Shown: positions 9,449 to 20,850, numbered from the stretch's first letter. The stretch: 64,000 bases of DNA from Anniella stebbinsi (GCA_029215795.1 JARDYH010000002.1:16671001-16735000), one strand, 5' to 3'. Numbers and translations: made by a program. The notes: generated by a model from the letters alone, not told the origin.

Positions 9449-10122
9449 TAGGGATGTGCACGCCTGAAAATATCATATTTTATCGTTATCGGAATTTTGG
9501 AGCAAAAAAAATATCATCTCCGATAATGTCGTAGGGTAATTGTATCATCTTCACGATAATTATCGGAATTCCAATATTTAATTTGCAGCCCCATTGTGCC
9601 CTACAGAGCTGAATATTTTTAAAGAAACTGTATTTTCAAAATTACAGGCTTGAAACTTGGTCACAATGCTTATGGGGTATGCCTAAGTATGTGTCTGAAA
9701 TTTGAGATCGATCCCTGCACCCCTCAATTTTATGTGAATTTATTAAAGCTCGTGCAACTTTTTGACAGGTCTGAATGAATGCACGCGGCGAACTGTCATT
9801 CTGACCTGTCAGAACTTAAACGATCTTTAATAAATTCATATAAAATTGAGGCTTGGAGGGATTGATCTCAAATTTCATACACATACTTAGGCACACCCCA
9901 TAAGCACTGTGACCAAGTTTCAAGCCTCTAACTTTGAAAATACAGAAGTTATAGGTTTATTTATATGGCAGTCCGATAATCCGATATAACCGGGCTGAAA
10001 ATTATCAGATCAGATATTTATCAGAGGTTTTTCTATCATATCATTATCATTAAACGCATGCGCAATAAAGAGCATATCGTATAGTTATCGTACATTTTAA
10101 CGATATGATACACACATCCCTA
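9449..10122. mobile_element. AT-rich hAT-like element, ends TAGGGATGTGCACG
   Basis: The left end TAGGGATGTGCACG and right end CACACATCCCTA are flanked by a perfect 8-bp duplication TTTTCAAT (9441-9448 and 10123-10130). Subterminal zones repeat 'TATCG', 'TCGGA' and 'CGATAAT'. The centre is a long imperfect inverted repeat: 'GCTTGAAACTTGGTCACAA' near 9648 is answered near 9910, and 'TTCTGACCTGTCAGAACTTA' sits near the axis. Its sister is 54710-55394. At 674 bp with no frame of note, it is non-autonomous. Confidence 0.88.
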
Positions 10123-10569
10123 TTTTCAATATTCAAACTGAGATTGATCAGGAGTTGATATCTAGGTTCTGTGCCTGTGTGTTCTGCCGCCATTTCTGCA
10201 CATGTCCTGATGCTGGCTAGTTTAACCCTTTACTTTCTGAAGAAAATGTAAACATCCTATTTTCAATGCTCATGCTTGTGGCATGATGATACTGTTTTCC
10301 AAACCAATCAGTGTAAAACTTTGAATTTGAAATCCTTCCACAAACTAACCATGTTTGAAGAAACAGCCACGTAGGTGAGTATCCACCACTTGGTAATGAA
10401 AAGTTTATTTTAGATTTGTGTGCTGTTGTGTGGCACTGTGAGAAGACACTGGGAAAGGAACCAAAGGAGGAAGAGCTTCGGATGTGACTGGTGCAGCCTG
10501 GGGTAACTCCCTCAAGCTCAATGAGGTCCATAGGGACTGCAGAGTAAAAAGTACAGCATGTGAAAATGT
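10123..10569. other. no recognisable feature
   Basis: A minus-strand frame of 118 codons covers 10217-10573, but it has no recognisable domain and runs into the CR1 copy, so I read it as chance. Nothing else is visible. Confidence 0.4.
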
Positions 10570-11219
10570 CCAATCAGAGCCAGGAAAAGGGCAGAAAAGG
10601 GCAACTAAATAATGAAGGGATTGATGGTGCAATTCCCCTATGAGGGAAGGTTGCAACATCTGGGAGACGTGATAGAGGTGTACAAAATTATGCATGGTGT
10701 GGAGAATGTGGATAGGGAGACATAATAGTTGTTTTTAAATGATATTGTATTTTATAACCTGTTTTTATGCTTTTTATGGTTTTAAATTTTGTATATCTTT
10801 TTTTTTTTTTTTTTAATGTTCAACGTTTTTAATTTTTGTAAACCGCCCAGAGATCTTCGGCTATGGGGAGGTATATAAATAGAATAAATAATAATAATAA
10901 TTTATCTCCCTCTCTCATAATACTAGAATGCAATGGGGTCATCCAATGAAGCCGATTGGTTGGAGATTCAGGACAGATAAGAGGAAGGACCTCTTCCATT
11001 GGCACGTAGTTAAACAATGGAATTGTGAGGACCACCAATTTTGATCACTTTAAAAGGGGATTGGGCAAATACTTGGAGGAGAAGGCTCTCAATGACTACT
11101 GGTCCTGATGGCTATATGCTGCTTCCACTATCAGAGGCAATATTGCTATGTACAACAGTTGCTGGGGAACATGGATGGGAAGCCAACCAGCTGTCAATGG
11201 AAAACCCACAAACACAACA
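10570..11219 (+). mobile_element. CR1-clade LINE 3' part, interrupted by an L2 tail
   Basis: On the plus strand this gives the CR1 sense text: 'GTGTACAAAATTATGCATGG', 'CTCATAATACTAGAA', 'GGAGATTCAGGACAGATAAG' and 'TACTTGGAGGAGAAGGCT'. It is the same subfamily as 1-527. The run is interrupted by foreign sequence at about 10722-10902. At 11219 it breaks off abruptly into an L2 fragment. No open frame remains. Confidence 0.8.
10722..10902 (+). mobile_element. L2-clade LINE 3' tail inserted in CR1
   Basis: The stretch contains 'TTGTAAACCGCCCAGAGA', 'CGGCTATGGGGAGGTATATAA' (one-base-off relatives elsewhere) and an (ATA)n end. This is the L2 tail also found at 11660-11740, 32736-32800 and 42700-42780. 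CR1 text resumes right after it. The L2 insertion is therefore younger than the CR1 copy. Confidence 0.75.
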
Positions 11220-11768
11220 TTCTGGCCCACTTGCATTGGCTGCCTGTATGTTTTCGAGCCCGATTCAAGGTGCTGGTTTTAACCTATAAAGCTTTACATG
11301 GCTTGGGACCACAATACCTGATGGAACGCCTTTCCTGACATGAACCTACCCATACACTATGCTCAACATCAAAGGTCCTCGTCCGGGTGCCTACTCCGAG
11401 GGAAGCTCGGAGGACGGCAACAAGGGAGAGGGCCTTCTCTGTGGTGGCCCCCCAATTATGGAATGATCTCCCCGATAAGGCCTCCCTGGTGCCAACACTG
11501 TTATCTTTTCGCACCAGGTCAAAACTTTTCTTTTCTCCCAGGCATTTTAACAGCTTAAGTTGAGGTTTTAACTGACTTTATGACCAGGCTTAAAAGTTTA
11601 AAATGTTTTAAATATCAGCTGTTTTATGTTGTATGGTTTTAAATTTTGCATATTGACTTTTTAATGTTCAATACTGCCCCATAGCCCAGAAAGCTTCGGC
11701 TATGGGACAGTATATAAATGTAATAAATAATAATAACAATAACAACAACAACAACAACAACAACAGGA
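11220..11768 (+). mobile_element. L2-clade LINE fragment, 3' end (subfamily b)
   Basis: Translation gives LHWLPVCFRARFKVL, then LTYKALHGLGPQYL in one frame. After a frame break it corresponds to a tail with 'FSVVAP' and 'NDLP' words. These are the C-terminal region downstream of the reverse transcriptase in L2-clade LINEs. The non-coding tail 'CGGCTATGGGACAGTATATAA' ends in (ATA)n and (ACA)n at about 11735-11768. The copy is 5'-truncated and broken by frameshifts. The same subfamily occurs on the minus strand at 22878-24210. Confidence 0.8.
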
Positions 11769-11796
11769 ATGGGCCCCCTCCCTTACTGAGTCTGTC

Positions 11797-11960
11797 TTAA
11801 GAACATAAGAAGAGCCATGTTGAATCAGAACAAGGTCCATCTAGTCCAGCTGATGACCAGGGCCTCGCAAGCAGGACATGGTGCAACAGCACCCACCTGC
11901 CCATGTTCCCCAGCAACTGCCGAATATAGGCCTACTGCCTCTGATACTGCCATTGTCAGT
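11797..11960 (-). mobile_element. CR1-clade LINE 3' terminal fragment
   Basis: 'AAGAACATAAGAAGAGCCAT' followed by 'CATCTAGTCCAGC' and 'CATGTTCCCCAGCAACTG' is the reverse complement of a reptile CR1 3' end. It abuts the L2 tail. From about 11960 to 13028 I see no repeat or gene with confidence. Confidence 0.7.
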
Positions 11961-13028
11961 GGCTCCTTCTCCTCCCCCTTTCTTTCTCCGTGCTATCTTG
12001 CTTGACAGGCAATGGCAACTATGGTGCCTCCTCTTCACCACCAGCATTTTCTGTACCAAAGTAAGGGGCAGGGGATCCCCTCATGCATAGACCAGCAAAA
12101 CAAACAACTCCTACACAGCTTTGAGCTAACTCTGCTTTCATGTTTGCATCTCGGTCTGTCTATGTGGCCACTGTGGTGTGGATTGTGTGGGCAGGATGAT
12201 TAAGAGATGAGGCAGGGTGCTGATGTGTGGAAAGTGCTGTCTTGGGGCAGTGAGTTTGCATTTAATGGCCTCCTGTTCCCTCCCAGCCCTGTGAGTCTAT
12301 GCTTCACATATTGCTCACATTAGTCAGGGATTAATTGTTCCATTCCAGGTTAATTGCATATAGATTTAGGAACCTGATCTTACACTAAGTAGCGGCTGGA
12401 ACAGCTGTGTCTGAAAGTAGGCAAAATGTTAGCAGGTGCCTTACAAACTCTGATATATACTGCTCCAATAAATCAACCTCTGTTCTGAGTGGCATTCTCT
12501 GAAACAACTCTGCTATTCAAGATCTGGGCCTCACCTCATCAAGAGGACCATACAGGGCATGCAAAATTGAGAAGCAGAGCTAATTTTGTTTTCTTTCCTC
12601 TTCATACAGGAAATGTGAGATTAGGTCTCGCCGGTTGGACCTGCAGACTGAAACCACTATTTATATTCCTGGACTGGGGGTGGTGGTGGTGGATTTATAC
12701 GTTGGTAACGACAACCGCTCCCTCTAACTCATTTGCTCTCCGACCAGCCACATAGGAACTATTTGCATAGGCAAACATCCAAGAGGCAACACCCTAAGGG
12801 GTCCCTTCATTGGCCATTTATTCAACTCATTCAGTGAACAAGGGCTCTGTGATGAAATTCATCAAACTAACTCAGATTCAGGAGGCTTGTGCTGTGTTTA
12901 GGATGGATCCATTCCTTGATGCTAGCCAGGATGCCAGAAGGCCCTGGCTGGGTCCTTGGAGGCAAATCCATCCCAAAACACACTCTGGGGTAAGATCCAC
13001 AGAGTACTAGCATGGCATTCTCTGCATG

Positions 13029-13118
13029 GCAATGATAGCTCAGTGGTAAAGCATATCTTTGAATGTATTAAAGTTCCAGGTCAAGTCCTGGCATCACCAG
13101 TTAAAAAAGGAGCAGGAG
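13029..13118 (+). mobile_element. tRNA-derived SINE fragment
   Basis: An A-box-like 'TAGCTCAGTGGTAAAGC' and a B-box-like 'GGTCAAGTCCTGGCATC' are spaced as in a tRNA gene. The intervening arms do not fold into a clean tRNA, and the body continues 'AGGAGATGGGAAAGGCC' as in reptile SINEs. I therefore call it a SINE and not a tRNA gene. Confidence 0.6.
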
Positions 13119-13130
13119 ATGGGAAAGGCC

Positions 13131-14136
13131 TAAGGTGGCCATGTGTTCTACTTTTCAGAGGATAGTCCTCTATTTGAAGGGCTGTCCAGTGCAAGTTCAG
13201 TTTCAAGAACCCTAAGAAGCATGGGCCTAGAAGTTGGGTGCCGACAAATACCACCTGGAAGTAGTCATCACACAGGTCACTTGGTCATCCTCCTCCCTAG
13301 TATGGTGAGCGGTATTCTGTGTCAGGAAGCACCCTGGGAGGATGTTTTTTTTGTGGAGTGTGGTGGGTCTCATTGGTCTCTGCTACTCCAGCCTTAAGCA
13401 CCCTCTGCTGATCCCTTGCAGGTATTTAGGGCAGGGCAGAACAGTGCAGCCAGAACCAGTGCCTCTGTGCACACCTTGGCATTGCTAAAGCATCACCCTT
13501 GGGGATGCCCAAGCAACATTGCATCCCCCTCCTTCAGCATGGGATCTGAGAGTATTAAAGAACTGCTGATCAGGCTTAAAACTACAGACTATCACTTTCT
13601 GTGGAAGAATATTTATTCCTTTGGGAAGATGACCAGATGGATTTTGTTGAATCCTCCTCACACTATGGAGGAGTCCTGAAACTGATGTACCTGAGCCTTT
13701 TTTATATGGCATTTTGCACAAGTTACACTCCTTGGATTCTTGGATTGTGGACTGTTTAATTGGCCAAAAGAGGAAATGTATCACCACAAAAGAGGACAAA
13801 AAGGATACAGATTTGCATAAAATTTGCATATACTAATTTATATGAATAGATGCAAATTTAGAAATTATTTTTATACTTTAATATAAATATAGTACATTTC
13901 ACCATTGTGTGGAAGGCTGTGAACAGGTGACTGTGTGACTTGCTCAGTCTGCTGTCCAGGTGCTGTTGATGGGCACCTTCAGTTCCAGCTCTTCTTTCCG
14001 ATGGTTCTTTATCAGTAAATGGGACATGGTCTGGATAGCCCTTCAAATAGAGGAGACCTTCAAAATAGTGGTCAGTCCTCTGGCAGCCCTTCAAATAGAG
14101 GGCTGTCCTTTATAAAAGAGGAACATGGCCACCCTA
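13131..14136. mobile_element. DNA transposon-like element, ends TAAGGTGGCCATGTG...CATGGCCACCCTA
   Basis: The termini are inverted repeats of the TAGGGTGGCCATGTG type. Next to them, 'TCCTCTATTTGAAGGGCTGTC' at about 13169 faces repeated 'CCTTCAAATAGAGG' blocks near 14040-14100. Flanks GAAAGGCC and GTAGGCCA are only loosely similar, so the target duplication is uncertain. The region 13860-13990 is homologous, in reverse, to 35480-35600. Whether this is one 1-kb element or two end fragments is not settled. Confidence 0.5.
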
Positions 14137-14716
14137 GTAGGCCAAGGAATCTTCTGAGCATGCAAGACTATGTTGCTATTCAATATAGACAGGAATGCAT
14201 CTGAACATGGGGAAGGTAGAAGCTCTACACTTCAAGTGTTCAAAGAATAAGAGTGAATGTTCACAATAGGCACCAACGCAGGAAGTGCAAGTGAGCAAAA
14301 CTTCCTGTGATTCCTGCTTATCGTCTTTAGAGCAAACTGAGCGCCAAGGGTCAAATCCGGGTAGCAGTCAACGTTCTGTGCACCTCGGCATCCGTTCAGG
14401 GATAAGTTTGGCTCTTAATCAGGGCTGACAATTAGGCCATACAGTTAATATTTTTACAGCTGTTTTATTAATAACACATACAGTGCATCCAGCCAGGATT
14501 TGTTGGAGACACCTCAGGAAAATGAATGATGTAAATAACAGATGGAGGCAGAATATTCTCACAAACAGGCATAAAGATATTCCCATCTTGTTTAGAAGGA
14601 ATTTAAATAGACAGATTGTAGATAAACAGGCAGACCAGAAAGAAAAGGGGAGAATAAGAAAAAGGAAAAGAAAGAAATCCCAGGAGGGGAAGGGAATAAG
14701 GGTGAGAGAGAGACGT

Positions 14717-14757
14717 TAATATGCATATAGCAGAGACGTTAATATGCATATAGCACA
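14717..14757 (+). repeat. 23-bp tandem duplication
   Basis: 'AGACGTTAATATGCATATAG' occurs twice in a row with a 23-bp period. Each copy holds ATGCATAT. The surrounding 14137-15070 has no gene that I recognise. Confidence 0.85.
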
Positions 14758-15070
14758 ATATATAGAACACTCCGTTTTATATATTTTCAGTATAAGTTGA
14801 TCACTCTGTGCACTCGAAATACCCACTTGAATTAACGGTAGCAATTGAAAAGGCAGCAGTGTTAAAGGGTGCTCCTGCACTCCCCACCCAGTTGTGGGCT
14901 TTTAGAAACAAATGGTACAGAGAAGACAATGCTTACTCTAATACTCATCACGGATACTTCCCTGTGCCTTATGTACTTTGTCAGCCCAAGCCTTTCTTTC
15001 GGGGTCCTTATCCTCATTGGCTTCTAAGGTATTTGGGGTATTTGGGGCTCAGAGTAGGGTGATGAGCAGG

Positions 15071-15643
15071 AAGAGAAATGTCTCAAGATGCTGGAACAAA
15101 TATTTTTATTTGTCAAAAAGCCCAACGTGTTTCGGCCTATGGTGATGATGATGATGATGATGATGTATCTCTTTCTTGCTCATGGCAGTTTTTCTAGACA
15201 CTTGGCTTTGCCAAGTCATGCTGTCTTTTATTGATTCAGGAATTTCTTGACGATTGAGCATGTTTTAATTATGACTGCTTACTGGATGATGGTGTGGATG
15301 TAGGTTTTCTGTATAGTTTTTTTATGTGATGTTGGTGACTGAGGTGACTAATGGAATAATTGTGACCTTTTCCTGTTGCCATAGTTCTTTGACTTCCATA
15401 GCTAATGGTGCATATTTTTCTCTCTTCTTCCTTTTCAACAAATTATTTTGTCATTCAGTATTGCTATGTTGATGAGGCATAGGTCTTTTTCTTCTACTAC
15501 TTTTATTTTTAAGGCCTTCTTCAAGGGTTTATAAAAATATCTGTATAAATGTCTGAAGTAATGAAGCCTACTAAAGTTCACGTTGGGCTTTTTTTTTTTT
15601 AACAAATAAAATCTTTGTTTCAGCATCTTGAAACATTTCTCTT
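15071..15643. repeat. long inverted repeat with 450-bp interior
   Basis: The left arm 15071-15128 ('AAGAGAAATG', 'AAGATGCTGGAACAAA', 'AAAAAGCCCAACGTG') is answered by the right arm 15579-15643 ('CACGTTGGGC', 'CAGCATCTTG', 'CATTTCTCTT'). The words 'CCCAACGTGTTTCGGCC' with a (GATGAT)n run follow the left arm. The interior shows no protein signal apart from weak minus-strand frames. This could be a composite or fold-back transposon, or two tail-to-tail copies of one retroelement end. Confidence 0.55.
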
Positions 15644-15691
15644 CCATTTGTGGGTCTGTTTTGGATTCTCCCCCATGTTTACACCTAAAGA

Positions 15692-15822
15692 TTAGGGTGG
15701 CCACTCACACATAGCCAGACTTGGAATGGACAGTCCTTTCAAATAGAGGACACATTTAGTCCTTTCAAATAGAGGACACATAGAGGATCGTCCTCTGTAA
15801 AAGAGGACATGTAGCCATCCTG
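15692..15822. mobile_element. fragment of the TAGGGTGGCC element family
   Basis: 'TAGGGTGGCCACTCACACA' at the left is followed by two copies of 'CCTTTCAAATAGAGGACACAT'-type text (20-base core) and ends with 'GAGGACATGTAGCCATCCTG'. It is homologous to the ends of 13131-14136 and to 35311-35400. Confidence 0.5.
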
Positions 15823-16159
15823 ACCAGGTGTTTCGGAACGTACAGAATGGGTGGACTTCGAGCTGAGCTGAAATGTTCCCCTTTAAATGAGATGGTGAAA
15901 AGGAGGGCATTTGAGTGATTGAGGAAGTATATGTATGCCATCTCCACTCCCAGCAGAGTTCCTTCTGGTAGCTGCTCATTGGCAGCCACCTTTTCTCCTA
16001 GAATGCCCCGTTTGTGATTGTCACACAGAAATGGCTTTCCATGGGGAGGGAAGGCAAGCACCCTGCCCTTTGGTGACTGCTGAGAAATGCAATGCCAGTG
16101 TTCATGGTTTTTGCAGAAAGACAACCTAAGAGGTGAAACAGACATTGACATTCAGTATA

Positions 16160-16262
16160 CCAGTCTTCCCCAACCTGGTGCTCTTCAGAGAAGTTGGATT
16201 GCAACACCCATCATCCTCAGCTAGCATGGCTAACGGCCAATGGCCATGTAGCCTAGAAACGA
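16160..16262 (+). repeat. dispersed 'CAACCTGGTGCTC' repeat
   Basis: 'CCCCAACCTGGTGCTCTTCA' is followed by 'CACCCATCATCCTCAGC' and 'AGCATGGCTAA'. It is the same family as 3374-3445. A second fragment lies at 16555-16640. Confidence 0.55.
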
Positions 16263-17259
16263 TGGGAACTGTAATGGGGGAGAAAGTCACCCCTGTTCTC
16301 TAATCCAGCTATTGAGACGCTAAGCAGTAGAGTCCATAGGAGTGACTGTAGAGGGAGAATACATTTTGAGGCTGCCCCAGGTCCAATGTCTCTCCAATGA
16401 CAGCTTCCAGTTTGAAGCATCCCTCCTCTCCCCAAATATGGCATTGGTGGTACAACCCATTGGACAAAGCTGGTACATGCTCTTGATGTAAAATTAGGCC
16501 AATGGAGATGGCCTTTTTTCAATCCTTTTTGCTAGGGTACCAGAACCCCTTGCCCAGGCAACTCTAACCTGGTGCTCTCCAGATGCGCTGTACCTCAACC
16601 CCCATCATCCATAGCCAGTAGTGTCAACCCCTATCATCCAAAGCTAGAAGTGATAGGATAGTCCACAATTTTTGAGATTGCCTAATTTCTCCGATAATCT
16701 TGCTTCCGCTTCTCTTCCGCAATAGGGACAAGAAGAATCACACAGGGGAGAAAGGGGAAGAAAGTAGTGACCACATGGCCCATTCAGGACAGCGCCCTCT
16801 AATGGGAATTTTATAGCGAAACTTCTCCTGCACATGGCAGGAAATAGCAACAAATGTGGCTATAGCTCAGAAGAGTAGCATTTTTTGAGGATTAATTTAC
16901 AATGAAAAAAATGGTGGAAGGAGCCAGAGACCAGCAGGAGAAATGCAGAAGGAACACAGTGTCATCAAAATGACCTGCGAAGATCTGTGAATGGCCAGAC
17001 ACACATGTGCAATAAAATGCTCATCTGAAGAAGCTCTAAAGCTTATTTTGGTTTGTTCCCTTTTTTTGTTTTTGGCCTGTTTATTGGCTTGTTCGAAATG
17101 CAACAAGCGCATTTCTGTGCATACTTTTCAAAAGTTCTGCCTTGAGTGCCATTGTTTGGTATAAAGGTGGGGTAAAATCAAATGAATGAATGAATGAATG
17201 AATAATAACAAAGTGTGTACTCCCCCCTCCCACTTACTAAGACATGAAACTATGATTAA

Positions 17260-17264
<5 letters not shown>

Positions 17265-17327
<63 letters not shown>
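17265..17327. repeat. (TA)n(TG)n compound microsatellite
   Basis: An AT alternation at 17265-17300 changes directly to GT alternation at 17301-17327. A short (AATG)n run lies just upstream near 17180-17204, at the end of what looks like a LINE tail ('GGTATAAAGGTGGGGTAAAA'). Confidence 0.9.
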
Positions 17328-17438
17328 AACAGAAACGAAATTCTTGTACATCCCTGTTTTACAGTTTGTACTAGTTGCAAACCATTTCCTTCTGCCCCTT
17401 CTCTGCTCAGAGCTGCAATTTCCTGAGACTGCTTTTCA

Positions 17439-18140
17439 ATAATAATAATAATAATAATAATAATAATTTATTTATTTATTTCTTACCCGCCTCTCCCTCT
17501 GGATCGAGGCGGGAACAACATTAAAAGCAAATTATATAAAATACATAAAACTGAATAAAAACATATAAAAACTAATACATTATTAAAATTCCAATAAAAC
17601 TCTTAAAATTCGACTGGGTAGGCCTGCCAGATCAGTCTTTATAGCTTTCTTAAAATCTGGAAGACTGTTAAGTTGACGAATCTCTCCCGGTAGGCCATTC
17701 CACAGTCTGGGAGCGGCAGAAGAGAAGGTCCTCTGGGTAACGGTAGTCAGCCTAGTTTTGGCTGACTGAAGTAAATTCTCCCCAGAGGACCTGAGTGTGC
17801 GGGGTGGATTATACAGGAGAAGGCGATTTCACAGGTAACCTGGACCCGAACCATGTAGGGCTTTAAAGGTAATGACCAACACTTTGTACTTCTCCCGGAA
17901 ACTAATTTGCAGACAGTGGAGTGATTGTAAAACTGGTGTAATATGGTCACCCCTAGGAATACTGGTGACCAACCTGGCTGCCATATTTTGAACTAGTTGA
18001 AGTTTCTGGACTAGGCACAGAGGTAGCCCTATGTACAGTGCATTGCAGAAGTTGAGCCTCGAAGTTACCAGTGCGTGCACTACCGTCTTTAGGTCTTCCA
18101 ACTCTAGGAAAGGGTGCAGTTGGCATATCAGCCGAAGCTG
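17439..18140 (-). mobile_element. L2-clade LINE 3' part (subfamily a)
   Basis: Read on the minus strand it starts near 18140 and ends in an (ATT)n tail at 17439-17484. The frame 18101-17829 contains SRLNFCNALYIGLPLCLV, KLQLVQNMAARLV and HITPVLQSLHCL, the region downstream of the RT catalytic core in L2-clade LINEs. The same protein words recur at 23246 and 25945. The copy is 5'-truncated with later frame damage, so it is inactive. Confidence 0.85.
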
Positions 18141-18611
18141 ATAATAGTGATAATAAAGACGGTCAGGCTCAGGGTCATCCTTCCTAGGAAGTGGGGTGAA
18201 GTCCTTGCCTCAGGCAGCAAAGCGGGAGGAATGGCAAATTATGCACTCTTCCCCCACGGCCAGCAGCCCCCCTCCCATGGATATCACTGGGTCAGGGCTG
18301 CATTAAGGCCAGCTGATGCCCTAAGCACAGCCCAATAATGGTGCCCCCTTGGCCCTTGCATTGCTTAGCCTGCAAGACGTTAAGACTCAATAAGTGCTGA
18401 AAGTGGAGTGGATGGATGGCAGAGGTGTGCACATGCTCTCCCTCCTCAGGTGGCAGGAGAGCTTGTCATGGCTTCATTACACACATTTGCATGCAATTTG
18501 TAATTTGCCCCTTTTACTACAATGTGAAAGTGAGCTGGGTTAGATAACTCAAGGAGAACCTTCTGATTTATTATTATTATTATCATTATTATTATTATTA
18601 TTATTATTATT

Positions 18612-18716
18612 AACATTTCCTTGGTTGGGATGACAAGCCATTCCAGCCATCCATAGCAGGCCCTTCTCTGTTGTGGCACCTAGACTTTGGAAATACCCCT
18701 AGCTCTTTTGACTGGC
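18612..18716 (+). mobile_element. short L2-clade LINE remnant
   Basis: After an (ATT)n run (18568-18612), the text 'AGGCCCTTCTCTGTTGTGGC' and 'CTAGACTTTGGAAATACCCC' corresponds to the 'RPFSVVAPRLW' C-terminal words of L2 copies elsewhere in the window. It is only about 100 bp long. Confidence 0.5.
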
Positions 18717-18724
18717 AACTACAC

Positions 18725-19044
18725 TTGGCTGACCATATGAAAAGGAGGACAGGGCTCATGTAACTTTAATAGTTGTAGAGAAAAGAGAATTTCAGCCGGT
18801 GTCATTTGTATGCAATTAGTTCCTGGTGAAATTCCCTCTTCATCACAACAGTTAAAGTTGCAGGGGCCCTGCCTTCATTTGTATAAGGTCACTCTAGAAT
18901 AGTGCCTGCAACTTTAACAGTTGTGATGAGGAGGGAATTTCACCAGGAACTAATTGCATACAAATGACACTGGCTGAAATTCTCTTTTCTCTACAACTGT
19001 TAAAGTTACATGAGCCTTGTCCTCCTTTTCATATGGTCAGCCTA
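18725..19044. mobile_element. palindromic hAT MITE (TAGGCTGACC family)
   Basis: It is a full-length sibling of 4988-5308: ends TTGGCTGACCATATG and CATATGGTCAGCCTA, 320 bp, near-complete palindrome. A perfect 8-bp duplication AACTACAC flanks it (18717-18724 and 19045-19052). Confidence 0.9.
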
Positions 19045-19129
19045 AACTACACTATTGGGGTTTATGTGCCACTTAAAAACATCTGTGTTTAACCAAAACT
19101 TTGGCGACTTGTGATTGATCCTATGGATG

Positions 19130-19220
19130 GCTACTTAGAAGTAAGGCCCCTTGAGTTTGATGGGGCTTACTCCCATGAAAGTCTGTACAGGGTTGCCTTA
19201 AGTGTGTATCTAATTTGGGC
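19130..19220. repeat. short palindromic repeat (GCAATCCTATGCA family)
   Basis: 'CTTAGAAGTAAGGCCCCTTG' and 'GGGCTTACTCCCATGAAAG' mark it as a relative of 7826-7914. The stretch 19221-20590 after it has no gene or repeat that I can name. Confidence 0.5.
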
Positions 19221-20589
19221 CCCAGTGGTGGTTCAATGATGAATTTCTGCTGTTCAGTTGATTGTTTTAAACTGATATCTATTGGATAACTCTAACCGGT
19301 TTGAGAGGTGGGGTATAATATTTAAAATTAATCAATCATTAAGTTATGTAAAAGGTGGATGGCTTGGTAGGATTGTTAAGGAACTAACTTTGAGCTTACA
19401 GTAAGGTTTGCATATACTTTCTGCAATTACTTCTTTTATGTAACTTGTATGAATAATTTGTAACACCCCATTTATAGACTAGGGGGAGAATCAAGTGAGC
19501 CCCCCTTGAAGCTGCTCAATGGAGCAGTAGCTCCAGATCTAAGGTCTGTCCACCCCGATGTATAAGCCACAAAGTTCAAGCATACAAACGCTATGTGTGT
19601 GGATAATGTCATTATATAGTTTAGTCACTAGGTGGCACTGGAATTAGTTGTATCTGGATGGAGTTAGGAGTTTCCTCTTGCTGGAGAAAATAGAATTCTT
19701 GTCTAGCTTCCTCACAGGTGCATCATCCAAAGCCTTCCATGACACTAAGGAACCTTTGAATATCAAGCCCCTTCCCATAAAAAGATGACTGAGTGAAATG
19801 ACTGTAACCATTCTGAAACGGCACTGTGCTGAAGTACGCGGTGCAGATATATGTGTCAAATCTATTTCTAAGCTATGTGAATTTTGTTTTGTTTTTCCTG
19901 GGCCAAAGAGCAGAGCAAAACAGGATACTCAAATCAAGCCCAGATCCTCTTGCTCAGTACAGTCAGCTACCTCTGTTTCATAAAGCTGTTCCTTTGAGGA
20001 AGTGAGTGCAATAGACTAGTTGGGACTGTGGTCTCTGACTTTGACACAGTACTGGTAACTCGAACAATGGGGAAGATGAAGATTTTGCAGTAAACAGGAA
20101 GCATTGTGTCATGCCGAGGGTGTTGATGTGGTGTGTTCGAAAGAAAGGGGAGTCTGGTCACTCAGGGTGAGGCATCTGTAAAATATTTGATTTCAGTTAC
20201 ATTGTGGTTAGGCTGGGGAAACCACAAGTGAGTACTTAGCAGCTTCAGCTGTGTCAGTTGCTAACCCACAGAAAGATGGGTTAGATAAGAGGAAGAGTAT
20301 TGTTGCTCTGGGACCAGCACCTTCCTCCAGGATTTTAGTCCTTGTGGTGCTTTCACAAAACATAACAGTGTGGGTGCTGGGCCGGGGGATGACTAAAAGA
20401 GGGTGTATCTGCTAGTATCATAGGAAGGACCTTCTTGGTCTGAAAGATGTTAATGGGACATGTTGGTTGCAGAACCCTGTGATTTGATGCAATTCCAAAA
20501 GAAGGAGCTATTTTCTTTCCAAACAGTTTTGGTCTGCATTTGGGGGGTGAATTCCACTAGTAACACATCACCATAAGAGGACATAAGGG

Positions 20590-20705
20590 GTAAAATCCGA
20601 CAAAATTCTTGCTTAGATAAACCCACTTAAATGAAAGGGATAACGGACGTCCTATTAATTTCAATGGGTCTACTCTAATTAGGATTTCCTTACTGGATCA
20701 GGCCT
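20590..20705. repeat. diverged short palindromic repeat (GCAATCCTATGCA family)
   Basis: The text around 'TTAATTTCAATGGGTCTACT' resembles the centre of the repeat at 7826-7914. It is diverged and its ends are unclear. Confidence 0.35.
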
Positions 20706-20713
20706 TGGTCTGT

Positions 20714-20850
20714 TTTAACGTTCCCCAACCTGGTCCCTCCAGATGTTTTGGAATACAGATCCCATCATTCCTGACATTTGACCATGTCAGTTGGGGGTGA
20801 GGGGAATTGTAGTCCAAAACATTTGGAAGGACCCAGTTTGGAAAAGTCTG
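20714..20850. repeat. fold-back form of the 'CAACCTGGTNCCTCCA' repeat
   Basis: The left arm 'CCAACCTGGTCCCTCCAGAT' with 'GTTTTGGAATACAG' is matched in reverse by 'GTCCAAAACATTTGGAAGGA' and 'CCCAGTTTGG' at 20813-20850. Other copies carry only the left half (3374, 16160, 21385). Confidence 0.6.

Noticed and set aside
13029..13118. Possible tRNA gene (A and B boxes)
   Set aside because: Stems do not pair as in a tRNA and a SINE body follows, so it is a SINE head.
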